Assembly (NCBI GenBank): GCA_965228165.1
Contig: CBDDHB010000003.1
Span: forward strand, 434,001-498,000
Length of the DNA: 64,000 bases
From: Oleispirillum sp965228165
Lineage (GTDB): Bacteria > Pseudomonadota > Alphaproteobacteria > Rhodospirillales > Rhodospirillaceae
Direction of reading: 5' to 3'
The notes below the pieces were generated by a model. That model did not search any database. It was not told the DNA's origin and was given only the letters and a program-made list of their open reading frames with translations. The position numbers were made by a program, and so were the translations under genes. Shown piece after piece: positions 48,500-56,881 of this stretch (the first letter of the stretch is position 1; each line of letters opens with the position of its first letter).

Positions 48500-49282
48500 A
48501 TGACCGACGTCACCTCTCTCGCCGCCCTGAACGCCGACTACAGCAAGTCGACCGGTTCGCGCACGTCGCTGGCCAAGGATCTGGACAGTTTCCTGACCCT
48601 GTTGACCGCGCAGTTGAAGAACCAGGACCCGCTGTCGCCGATGGACAGCACCGAGTTCACCAACCAATTGGTGCAGTTCGCGGGGGTCGAGCAGCAGATC
48701 AACGTCAACACCAACCTGGAAACCCTGATCGGCCTGAACCAGGCGAGCATCGGGGCGCAGGCGGTCAGCTATATCGGCAAGGAAGTGCAGGCGAAATCCA
48801 CCACCCTGCCGTTGCAGGACGGCGCCGCCAAGTACACCTACACCCTGTCGGAAGACGCCAAGACCTGCCAGATCGTGATCAAGGACAGCTCGGGCGCGGT
48901 GGTGAAGACGGAACAGGGCCAATTGACCGCGGGCACCTACCACATGACCTGGGACGGCAAGAATTCCTACGGCGAACAACTGGAGGATGGGGCCTATACC
49001 CTGGAAGTGCAGGCCTCCGCCGCCGACGACGGCAAGACCGTCGAGAACATCTACACCACGACCTTCGGCAAGGTCACGGCGGTCGCCAACGACGGCGACG
49101 ACGTGCTGATCGCCGCCGGTCCGGTGCTGTTCGGCATGAGCTACATCATCTCGGTGCGCAACCTCGAAACCGCGAGCACGGGCACCGGAACGAATACCGA
49201 GACCGGAACCGAGACCACCACCGGGACCGACGCCTCGACCGATACCGGCACCACCACCACGGAAACCGAAACCAACGGCTGA
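48500..49282 (+). CDS. flgD: FlgD hook-capping protein
   Basis: Protein of 260 residues. The N-terminus has LAKDLDSFLTLLTAQLKNQD then PLSPMDSTEFTNQLVQFAGV, the FlgD signature. A FlgD Ig-like/tudor region follows (GAQAVSYIGKEVQAKSTTLP; GTYHMTWDGKNSYGEQLEDG). The last 35 residues are a Thr/Glu/Gly tail, an uncommon extension. FlgD caps the growing hook and is needed to polymerise FlgE. It lies 20 bp after fliK, and AAAGGA precedes the ATG. Confidence 0.95.
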   Translation: MTDVTSLAALNADYSKSTGSRTSLAKDLDSFLTLLTAQLKNQDPLSPMDSTEFTNQLVQFAGVEQQINVNTNLETLIGLNQASIGAQAVSYIGKEVQAKSTTLPLQDGAAKYTYTLSEDAKTCQIVIKDSSGAVVKTEQGQLTAGTYHMTWDGKNSYGEQLEDGAYTLEVQASAADDGKTVENIYTTTFGKVTAVANDGDDVLIAAGPVLFGMSYIISVRNLETASTGTGTNTETGTETTTGTDASTDTGTTTTETETNG

Positions 49283-49350
49283 AGCCGCGAGCCATCCCCG
49301 GCGCGACGACGGTCGGAGCCGCAGGACCAGGAAGTCAAGGAGACGATACC

Positions 49351-51564
49351 ATGAGCCTCTACGGTGCACTTTTCTCGGGCGTGTCCGGCCTTTCCGCGCA
49401 GTCGAGCGCGATGGGCGCGATCGCCGACAACATCACCAACGTCAACACCATCGGCTACAAGGGCACCTCCGTCAATTTCCAGACCCTGGTGACCAAGCAG
49501 AACTCGCTCACCACCTATTCGGCGGGCGGCGCGCAGCCGAAGCCCCGGGCCAACATCGACATCCAGGGCCTGCTGTCGGCGACCAGTTCCTCCACCGACG
49601 TCGGCATCTCCGGCCAGGGCTTCTTCATCGTCAACGAGGCGGCGAACCCCGGATCGGGCAACGTCTGGGGCTACACCCGCGCCGGTTCGTTCAAGCTGGA
49701 CGACCAGGGCTACCTGACCAACGTCGCGGGCTATTACCTGCAAGCCTGGCCGCTGTCCACCTATGACGGCAGCACCAACGCCTCGCTGGTGACGGTGGGC
49801 GACAACGTCTACATGAAGGCCTATCAGGACCAGAACGGCGTCACCACCTATGTCAACGACAACGTCATCGACAGCCGCAACCTGAAGCCGGTCAACCTGA
49901 ACCGCATCGGCGGCACCGCGACGGCGACGCAGAACATCCGCATCGGCGCCAACCTGCCGTCCTCCGACCCGGTCTTCGACGCGGGCAACGCCAGCGCGGG
50001 CGGTCGCCACAGCCTGTCCACCCTGGTCTACGACAGCCTGGGCAACGACCACAACCTGAACATGCAGTTCACCAAGACCTCGTCGAACTCGTGGGGCCTG
50101 GACGTCGAAATGCCCTCCGGCGCCGCCAGCCTGATCGTCTATGACGAACGCGAGGTCAGCACCGACGCCGGGGCGGAAGACGTCTACGCGGCGCGCGGCC
50201 AGATCGAACTGTCGAAGATCCCGGAATGCGGCGAGGTGATCACCATCAGCGACGGCACCACCACCTATCGCTTCGAATTCACCAACGGCGGCGGCGTCAC
50301 CTATGTCGGTCCGGGCACCGAGGTGGACATCAGCGCCGTCACCAGCATCTCGGACGTGATCAGCGCCCTCAAGACCCAGATCGACAGCCGCCTTTACGAC
50401 TCCGACCGCTTCGTCACCAACGGCGCGAAGATGGACATCATCCAGTCGGCGGCGGGCAACACCATCACCGTCAACGCCTCGACCGCGCTGTCGTGCCTGC
50501 AGTCCCAGGCCAACCCCAACGCCGCCACCGGCATTCCCAGCGGCCTCTACTCCATTCCGGAAATCAACGCCGGGCTGAAGAACGTGGCGCGCATCGACCT
50601 GGCCGCCGCGCCCGCCGATACCAACACCGTCACCATCAACGGCGTGGTCTTCGAATTCAGCACCGACGGCGTGCCCGCGGTGGACACCAACATCGTCGTC
50701 AACATCAACGGCATGACCGACCTGACCGACATCATGTCGGCCCTGAAGACGGCGATCGACGCCAACCTGGCCGAGCCCAACCGCTTCGTCGCCAGCGGAC
50801 GCACCCTGAACATCCAGCAGACCACCTCGGGCGCCGACATCACCTACAACGTCGCGGGCACCCCCGACGCCGCCGCCACCTATGTCTCGGCCGGCACCAC
50901 CTCGACCGCCGACTCCAACACGGTCAGCAGCTCGTTCACCTTCAACGGCGTCGCCAATTCGGAAAACGGCTATCTGGTTCCGGCGGTGCGCTTCAACGCC
51001 GACGGCACCCCCAAGTATTTCAACGTCAACAGCGTCGAAATCGACTGGGCGAACAGCGCCGAGAACATGGAACAGACGGTGAAGAACGGCCAGAACGTCG
51101 ATCTGCGCATCGATCTGTTCTTCGGCAACACCTCCACCGCCGACGGCCTGACCCATCTGGCGGGCGTCTTCTCGCCCAACTACATCAACCAGGACGGCGC
51201 CAAGTTCGGCAGCTACGCGGGGGTGACCATCGGTTCCGACGGCATCATCACCGCCCTGTTCGACAACGGCGAAAGCCGCCCGATCGGGCAGATTCCGCTG
51301 GCCACCTTCGTCAACCCCAACGGCATGGAGGCGCGGACCGGCAACATGTGGATCGAAACCGACATCTCCGGCCAGCCGAAGGCGCGCACCGCCGGAACCA
51401 GCGGCGCGGGCACGGTCAACGCCGCGTCCCTGGAAGCCTCGACGGTGGATCTGGGGACCGAGTTCACCAACATGATCACCACGCAGCGCGCCTATTCCGC
51501 CGCCGCCAAGGTGATCACCTCCGCCGACGAAATGCTCGACGAACTGGTCCGCATCAAGCGGTGA
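49351..51564 (+). CDS. flgE: FlgE flagellar hook protein (enlarged)
   Basis: Protein of 737 residues from ATG 49351 (AAGGAG 8 bases upstream; the open frame further upstream overlaps flgD). The N-terminus has MSLYGALFSGVSGLSAQSSA and ADNITNVNTIGYKGTSVNFQ. The middle has TDVGISGQGFFIVNEA. The C-terminal helix has FTNMITTQRAYSAAAKVITS and ADEMLDELVRIK. Usual FlgE is 400-500 residues; the surplus is two homologous inserted units (about 290-385 and 405-505) sharing xxDxxSALKTxID and an RFV...G pattern. FlgE forms the hook. A terminator follows. Confidence 0.95.
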   Translation: MSLYGALFSGVSGLSAQSSAMGAIADNITNVNTIGYKGTSVNFQTLVTKQNSLTTYSAGGAQPKPRANIDIQGLLSATSSSTDVGISGQGFFIVNEAANPGSGNVWGYTRAGSFKLDDQGYLTNVAGYYLQAWPLSTYDGSTNASLVTVGDNVYMKAYQDQNGVTTYVNDNVIDSRNLKPVNLNRIGGTATATQNIRIGANLPSSDPVFDAGNASAGGRHSLSTLVYDSLGNDHNLNMQFTKTSSNSWGLDVEMPSGAASLIVYDEREVSTDAGAEDVYAARGQIELSKIPECGEVITISDGTTTYRFEFTNGGGVTYVGPGTEVDISAVTSISDVISALKTQIDSRLYDSDRFVTNGAKMDIIQSAAGNTITVNASTALSCLQSQANPNAATGIPSGLYSIPEINAGLKNVARIDLAAAPADTNTVTINGVVFEFSTDGVPAVDTNIVVNINGMTDLTDIMSALKTAIDANLAEPNRFVASGRTLNIQQTTSGADITYNVAGTPDAAATYVSAGTTSTADSNTVSSSFTFNGVANSENGYLVPAVRFNADGTPKYFNVNSVEIDWANSAENMEQTVKNGQNVDLRIDLFFGNTSTADGLTHLAGVFSPNYINQDGAKFGSYAGVTIGSDGIITALFDNGESRPIGQIPLATFVNPNGMEARTGNMWIETDISGQPKARTAGTSGAGTVNAASLEASTVDLGTEFTNMITTQRAYSAAAKVITSADEMLDELVRIKR

Positions 51565-51585
51565 TCCGGCAGACGGTCGAACCCC

Positions 51586-51613
51586 AACGGCCCCGCCATC
51601 GGCGGGGCCGTTT
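51586..51613 (+). terminator. Rho-independent terminator after flgE
   Basis: ACGGCCCCGCC (51587-51597) pairs with GGCGGGGCCGT (51601-51611) around a 3-base loop and is followed by TTTCC. It ends the fliK-flgD-flgE operon. Confidence 0.85.
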
Positions 51614-51702
51614 CCATTGTCGAGACGTTTCCTCGTTCCGCCACCCCCGGGTCAAGCCCACGCCTGTCGGTTTGTTTTCGCCCGGCAATTCCGTCCCCCC
51701 TT

Positions 51703-52050
51703 CGTCATGCCCGTGCTCATCACGGACATCCATGGGTTGTTGTTTCCCAATGGGTTGCAAGACAAGACGTGGATCCCCGGCACAAGGCCGGGGATGACGA
51801 ATTGAAGAAACGGCGGGATGTGTCCTGCCCGATCGATTCCTTCGGAATCGAAGGATTTGCGTGGGTTTCCGACCAGTAGCCGGAATTAAGCCGGACTGCC
51901 GTGGATCAAGCCCGGCCATGACAAGGGAGAGGGAGGCGTCGCACCCCCAACCGTCATGCGCGGGCGTGACCCGCGCATCCACGAGTTTTTCGGCACGGAC
52001 GGGGAAGGATAGAAAGGCGTGGACCCCCGGGTCAAGCCCGGGGACGGGGG
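51703..52050. repeat. Cluster of REP-like palindromes
   Basis: The 544-bp gap 51565-52108 holds no gene. It has five related palindromes of the CGTCATGCCCG...GGGCATCCACG kind in both orientations: 51703-51734, 51769-51799, 51901-51922, 51952-51983 (best: CGTCATGCGCGGGCG then TGACCCGCGCATCCACG) and 52017-52050. Such units are dispersed intergenic repeats in many alphaproteobacteria. They may stabilise or end transcripts. Confidence 0.75.
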
Positions 52051-52108
52051 TGATGAATCGTGAAAAGGGGAAAGATCGGATTCTTTTCAACCGGAATGAT
52101 GATCCGCC

Positions 52109-53194
52109 TCACTTCAGGTCGTCGATCTCGACGAAGCCCAGGCGTCCGTCGGGCAGGCGCACCTGCACCCAGGTCTCTCCGGGGACGATCGCGGTCATCG
52201 TCACCCGCGTCCCCTTTTCCGCCCAGGCCAGCACCGCCGACACCCGGCTGGGGCCGTCATGGAGGGCGATCCGCTCCCGCGCCACGGTATAGACCGGCAA
52301 CGGCGTCGCCGGACCGTCCGGCAGGGCGACCAGCGCCTGCACCGGCGGCGGCGCGACGAGCGGCGCGGACGGCGGCGCGGCACGGTTGAGGGAAAGCCCC
52401 AGCGCCAAGGCGAAGATCGCGGCCACCCCGGCGAACGGCAGCAGTTGCAGCCAGAAGGCGCGACCGAAGCGCGGCCAGCGGCTTTTCAGCGCCTTCGCCC
52501 CGCCAAGCCCGGCCAGCAGGGTCTCCGCCTCGTGGCGGAAGGCGGTCTTCGCGGCGAAGGGCAGCGCCTGGGCGACGCTGGCGCGGGCGAGATCGACGTC
52601 CCCCTTGCCCAGAAACGCCCGCGCCTGCGACAGCAGCAGCCGCGCGTTGGCCTCCACCGGCATCTCGCCGCCCATCAGATTGCGGAACAGCGCGGGAAAC
52701 GCCCACAGGGTGCCTCGCGGCAACGCGGTCAGGCCGCGCACCCAGGTATGCAACGAGGCCTTGATCGCCGCGTCGGCGGCGCAGCGCGGACAGAATACCC
52801 CGGCGACGTTGCGCCGGGTCGCGGCGAAGGGACGCCCGCCGACCTCGCGGAAGGACACCACGCGCGGCTGGGCGGACAACGTGCCGCAGGCGCGGCAGGG
52901 GTGGAAACGGGCGCGCGGCGGCGGTTCGGGACGCGGCGGCGGCGGGGCCTTGGCCCCGGCGGGACGCTTGCGCTGGGCGGCGGCGTGATAGCGCTTGCGC
53001 CGTTCGGGATCGCTCAGAACCCGATAGGCCTCGTTGAGCAGGCGGAACTCCGCCTCCGCCCCCGGCGCATCGTTGTGATCCGGATGCAGGCGCTTGGCGC
53101 GGGTCCGGAACGCCGCCTTGATCGCGTCGAGGTCGGCGTCGGCATCGACGCCGAGGATGCCGTAATAGTTCCTGGGATCGGAGGACGGAGGCAT
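52109..53194 (-). CDS. J-domain membrane protein with zinc ribbon and SH3-like tail
   Basis: Protein of 361 residues from ATG 53194. N-terminal J domain (about 6-75, NYYGILGVDADADLDAIKAA, with the HPD in LHPDHND), then a Pro-rich linker, a possible zinc ribbon (CRACG at about 100, CPRCAAD at about 135), helical middle, one membrane helix (about 260-280, LQLLPFAGVAAIFALALGLS) and a C-terminal SH3-like domain (IALHDGPSRVSAVLAWAEKG, PDGRLGFVEIDDLK). J domains stimulate DnaK; SH3-like modules often touch peptidoglycan. It starts one base after the FliK-like gene ends and may assist flagellar or envelope protein folding. No close named family is known to me. Confidence 0.75.
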   Translation of the reverse strand: MPPSSDPRNYYGILGVDADADLDAIKAAFRTRAKRLHPDHNDAPGAEAEFRLLNEAYRVLSDPERRKRYHAAAQRKRPAGAKAPPPPRPEPPPRARFHPCRACGTLSAQPRVVSFREVGGRPFAATRRNVAGVFCPRCAADAAIKASLHTWVRGLTALPRGTLWAFPALFRNLMGGEMPVEANARLLLSQARAFLGKGDVDLARASVAQALPFAAKTAFRHEAETLLAGLGGAKALKSRWPRFGRAFWLQLLPFAGVAAIFALALGLSLNRAAPPSAPLVAPPPVQALVALPDGPATPLPVYTVARERIALHDGPSRVSAVLAWAEKGTRVTMTAIVPGETWVQVRLPDGRLGFVEIDDLK

Positions 53195-53195
53195 T

Positions 53196-55043
53196 CTAGA
53201 CCACCACGCCGGGGCGACCCGGCGCATCCTCGGCGGGATCGACGGGAACGACGAAATCCGGGGTGACGCGCAGGCTCAGGCTTCCGGTATAGCCGACCGC
53301 CAGCAGCGCCCCGGCGTAAAGACCGCGCAGGTCGGCGGGCATCGGTTCGGGCAGGGGGTGGTGGGTGCGGATCAGAAGGTCCAGGCTGCGCGCGCCCGCG
53401 TTGACCAGACCGTCGATCTGCATCTCCCCCAGGCGGGACAGAACGATGTCGAGAAGGAAGCGCATGTCCTTGCGCCCCCCGCCGCGACCGCCGCCGTCCT
53501 CCGCATCGTCGGCATCGGGGGCGCGGCGCACCAGCATCTGGATGCGATCCACCGCGCCGCCCGCCAGAAACGGCAAGGGATAGACCCGCCACTCCCCCTC
53601 CGGGCGGTTGGCGGCGCGGGACGCCTCCTTCAGATCGGCGGACAGGCGTTGCGTCAGCTTGGCGACGCGCGATTCCTCTCGCGGCGCGGCGCGGTCCAGG
53701 GGATCGGAAAACCCCAGCCAGGCGCGGGCGTCGCCGCCGCGCACCGCCGCCATCGCCGAAGTCAGATTGGCCAGCAACTGCGGCCCCACCTGCGGCAGGG
53801 CGGCGGCCAGACGCGCCGCCGCCACCGGATCGGTTTGCCCCAGGCTTTGCCACAGCGCCTCCAGCGTCGTCCACGGACTGGACGGTCCCAGACCGACCAG
53901 GGGAGGCGGCGCCCCGACCTCGGGCGGCATGCGGGAAAGAATCTCGAAGCTCACCCGCGTGCCGTTGGGCAACGGCGCGCGCACGTCCAGGGCGACGAAC
54001 CCGGCGGGGATGTGCACCGTCGGCTGGCCAAGGGCGGAGCGGCTGATCACCACTCCGGACAACGCCCCCGGCACCGCCGGGACGGACGGCGCGCCCCCCG
54101 GCGTCTGCGGCGCGGCGGGAAAAACCGCCTCGGACGAGCCGACCGGTCGCGGCGGCGCGGGAAACGTGGGCACGGGCGGCGGCGACGCCCCGGCGACGCC
54201 GGAGGCGACCGTCGGCATCGCCCCCGCCGCGTGCAACGGAAAGGACGGCGCGGGCGTCGGCGACGGCGACCCGGAGGGCGCGGCCGTGGACGCCGTCGCT
54301 CCGGGCGGCAGCGAAGGCGCACCGCCGAAGCGTCCGATCGCTGCATAGCGCGCCGCAGCCTGCACCGCCACCGCCTGCGGCGCGACCGGCGCCCCCACGG
54401 TGGCGGCAGACGCGGAGAATCCGGACGGCGGCGGGGCGGCGCCGGGAACCGCTCCCGGCAAGGCGGCGCGCGGCGCGGCGTCGAGCAGGGTGAACTGAGT
54501 CAGTCGCACGGTCAGGCGGGTGCCGGGGAGAAGCGCCTCGGCCCGTCCCTGCCCCGTCGGGTCCTGCATCACGTCGCCTTGCAGCACCAGGGCGGGAATC
54601 GGTCGCCCGACGCCGATGGTGCTGGCGGCGGAGATCGCCGCCGGGGTTTCCGCCGCCAAAGCCGTCGGCGCCGATGCGGCGCGTCCCCCCAGAACGGCGG
54701 GATCGGCCAAGGCCAACGCCGGAGCGCGACCGTTGATCGCGGTCAGGCGCAGCGCCGCCGCCTCTCCCGGTTGGGTGACGCGCAACGAAACCTCTACCCC
54801 CGGCGGCAGGACGGCGGGAAGACGGGCCGGAATCTCGACGGCTTCGCCGTCGATCACCGCCGACAACACGGTCAGACCGCCGTCGGCGGGACCGGACACC
54901 CGCGCCTCCACCGCCGCGCCGCGCGACAGAACCGCCAGGGCGGCGGGCGCGGCAGGCACCGAAACCGTGACCGCGGCGGCGGGCGTCGCCACGGTCTGGA
55001 CCGGTGGCGGCGCGGGCGGTATGCCGCTGCTGTTGCTGGTCAT
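53196..55043 (-). CDS. FliK-like protein (Flg_hook domain), second copy
   Basis: Protein of 615 residues from ATG 55043, with AAGGAGG 5 bases upstream. It is Ala/Pro/Gly-rich and low-complexity over about 1-420. The C-terminal region (about 490-590, DMRFLLDIVLSRLGEMQIDG, LVNAGARSLDLLIRTHHPLP) resembles the FliK/Flg_hook fold, where a short beta pair (LG.M.I.G) is conserved. It lies behind flhF-flhG. Canonical FliK is at 46728-48479, so this may be a second ruler-like or export-related protein. Assignment is by pattern; the length and composition agree with FliK family members. Confidence 0.55.
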   Translation of the reverse strand: MTSNSSGIPPAPPPVQTVATPAAAVTVSVPAAPAALAVLSRGAAVEARVSGPADGGLTVLSAVIDGEAVEIPARLPAVLPPGVEVSLRVTQPGEAAALRLTAINGRAPALALADPAVLGGRAASAPTALAAETPAAISAASTIGVGRPIPALVLQGDVMQDPTGQGRAEALLPGTRLTVRLTQFTLLDAAPRAALPGAVPGAAPPPSGFSASAATVGAPVAPQAVAVQAAARYAAIGRFGGAPSLPPGATASTAAPSGSPSPTPAPSFPLHAAGAMPTVASGVAGASPPPVPTFPAPPRPVGSSEAVFPAAPQTPGGAPSVPAVPGALSGVVISRSALGQPTVHIPAGFVALDVRAPLPNGTRVSFEILSRMPPEVGAPPPLVGLGPSSPWTTLEALWQSLGQTDPVAAARLAAALPQVGPQLLANLTSAMAAVRGGDARAWLGFSDPLDRAAPREESRVAKLTQRLSADLKEASRAANRPEGEWRVYPLPFLAGGAVDRIQMLVRRAPDADDAEDGGGRGGGRKDMRFLLDIVLSRLGEMQIDGLVNAGARSLDLLIRTHHPLPEPMPADLRGLYAGALLAVGYTGSLSLRVTPDFVVPVDPAEDAPGRPGVVV

Positions 55044-55059
55044 CCGGCCTCCTTCCCGC

Positions 55060-55857
55060 CTACCCGGCGAGCAGACGCTCCGCGATCGCCTCGACGTCGA
55101 TCGCCGCCTCGGCATTGGGATGGCGGGTCAGGATCGGCGTCTGGTTGCGGATCGCCTCGCGCACCCGGGTGTCGCGACGGATCACCCCGGCAAGCGGCGG
55201 CGAAATCTTCAGGAAACCCTGACAGGCCTTGAGCAGGGTGTTGTAGGTGCGTTCGCCCTCGCGGGTCGAATTCGCCGCGTTGACGACGATGCGGATATCC
55301 ACCCCCGCCGCCTCCGCCGCCGAAATCTTGATGAAGGCATAGGCATCGGTGAGAGCGGTCGGCTCGTCGGTGGTGACCACCAGGATGGTTCCGGCGCAGC
55401 GGGCCAGACTGCGGATCGACTTTTCCACCCCCGCGCCCAGATCCAGAACCGTCTTGTCGTAGCCGTCGGCGGTGATACGCAAGTCCTCGGTCAGGGTTTG
55501 CAGGCGCAACAGCGGAATGTTGGCCAGGGTGCCGGACCCCGAGCGCCCCGCCACCACGTCGAACCCCCCCGCATCGTAGCGCATCATCGCCTGATTCAGG
55601 GTCAGCCGCCCGGCGATCACCGACCCCAGATCGTGTTTCGGCATCAGGCCCAACTGGATATCGACGTTGGCGAGGCCGAGGTCGCCGTCGAACAGCAGGG
55701 CGCGCTGGCCGCGCCGCGCCAGGGCATGGGTCAGGGTGATGGCGAACCAGGTCTTGCCGACGCCGCCCTTGCCGGAGGCGACGGCCATGATGTTCTTGCC
55801 GCGCGGCTGCGCGGCGCGGGCGAGGACCGGGGTAGGAGGCGTGGTGGGCGATGTCAT
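55060..55857 (-). CDS. flhG: FlhG (FleN/MinD-like) ATPase, flagellar number regulator
   Basis: Protein of 265 residues from ATG 55857, overlapping flhF by 4 bp (ATGA). Deviant Walker A motif SGKGGVGKT at 28-36, LLFDGDLGLANVDIQLGL and KTVLDLGAGVEKSIRSLARC, all typical of FlhG/MinD. With FlhF it sets flagellar number and place: FlhG stimulates the FlhF GTPase. The C-terminal membrane-targeting helix is weak (VEAIAERLLAG). A G7 run (55564-55570) in the gene is read in frame, so runs of seven are stable or correctly called here. Confidence 0.93.
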   Translation of the reverse strand: MTSPTTPPTPVLARAAQPRGKNIMAVASGKGGVGKTWFAITLTHALARRGQRALLFDGDLGLANVDIQLGLMPKHDLGSVIAGRLTLNQAMMRYDAGGFDVVAGRSGSGTLANIPLLRLQTLTEDLRITADGYDKTVLDLGAGVEKSIRSLARCAGTILVVTTDEPTALTDAYAFIKISAAEAAGVDIRIVVNAANSTREGERTYNTLLKACQGFLKISPPLAGVIRRDTRVREAIRNQTPILTRHPNAEAAIDVEAIAERLLAG

Positions 55858-56858
55858 GCGGAAACCTCGTTCTCGTCGGCCCACGGCGGGGGCGGCAGTT
55901 CGGCGGCATCGTCGGGCGGCAGGATCAGCCGCGCAAGGGAAATCGGCGTGATCGGACACAGCCCGTCGGCGACGTGCGGATTGATCGTGACGTCGCAGAA
56001 TTTCAGTTTTCCGGCCTCGGCGGCGGCGAGCACGCCACCCAGGCGGCGGGTCATGTCGAGGCGGGTCGCGAGCAGGCGGGTCGCCCCCACCTCGGCGAAG
56101 GCGCGGGCGATGTCCCAGCACTCCACCGGATCGCCGCCGGCGCTCAGCACCAGGACCGGTTCGACCTCGGCGCAGTCGCAGAGAGTCCTGAGGTAGGCCA
56201 TGTCGGGGGCGCTGAAGGGGTTGAGCCCGGGACTGTCGATCAGGGTCAGATCGGCGCCCGCGCCATCGGCGAGCAGCTTGCCCAGGGACACCCCGCCGCG
56301 CGCCTTTTCCAGGCCGATCTTCAGAATATCGGTGAACGCCTTCAACTGATCCAGCACCCCGGCACGCACCGCATCGGCGGAAATCACCCGCACCTTGCGC
56401 CCCGCCAGATGGGACCGCGCCGCCAGCTTAGCAAGGGTCAGGCTTTTCCCCGACCCCGGCGGGCCGACCAGCATCAAGGGCCTGGCCGAGCCTTTTTCCG
56501 GCAACGGCGCGAAGCCGAAGGCGGCGTCCAGGGCGGCGGCGCAGGCCATCACCGGCCCTTCGTCGTCCAGACCGCGCGCCGTCGCCATCAGGCGGTCGAT
56601 CAGGCGGTCGGGCACGCCGTGATAGACCAGCGCCTCCCGCACCCGCGACAGGGTCGCGGGCAGGGTGCCGGGATCGGCCAGCGCCTGTTCGATATCGTCG
56701 TCGACCTCGGGCGATTCCTCGATCGCCGCGGTGATCCGCACGCCCTGGCCGCCAACGCCGCGCTGGGTGGAAACGATGATCGCCTCCTCCCCCAGTTCGG
56801 CGCGCACCATTTCCATGGCTTCGGCCATGTTCGGCGCGGCATAGGTCTTCAGGCGCAT
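55854..56858 (-). CDS. flhF: FlhF SRP-like GTPase, flagellar placement
   Basis: Protein of 334 residues. The N-terminus MRLKTYAAPNMAEAMEMVRA and EEAIIVSTQRGVGGQGV are FlhF-type. The GTPase has P-loop VGPPGSGKS (about 131-139), VRVISADAVRAGVLDQL, TLIDSPGLNPF and LLATRLDMTRRLGGVLAAAE. FlhF marks the site of flagellum assembly and works with FlhG. Its start lies 23 bp after flhA ends. Confidence 0.94.
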   Translation of the reverse strand: MRLKTYAAPNMAEAMEMVRAELGEEAIIVSTQRGVGGQGVRITAAIEESPEVDDDIEQALADPGTLPATLSRVREALVYHGVPDRLIDRLMATARGLDDEGPVMACAAALDAAFGFAPLPEKGSARPLMLVGPPGSGKSLTLAKLAARSHLAGRKVRVISADAVRAGVLDQLKAFTDILKIGLEKARGGVSLGKLLADGAGADLTLIDSPGLNPFSAPDMAYLRTLCDCAEVEPVLVLSAGGDPVECWDIARAFAEVGATRLLATRLDMTRRLGGVLAAAEAGKLKFCDVTINPHVADGLCPITPISLARLILPPDDAAELPPPPWADENEVSA

Positions 56859-56881
56859 GGCGCGGCGGTTCTCCTACTCGG

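Noticed and set aside
51565..52108. Small genes in the gap after flgE
   Set aside because: Short ORFs here only read through REP-like palindromes.
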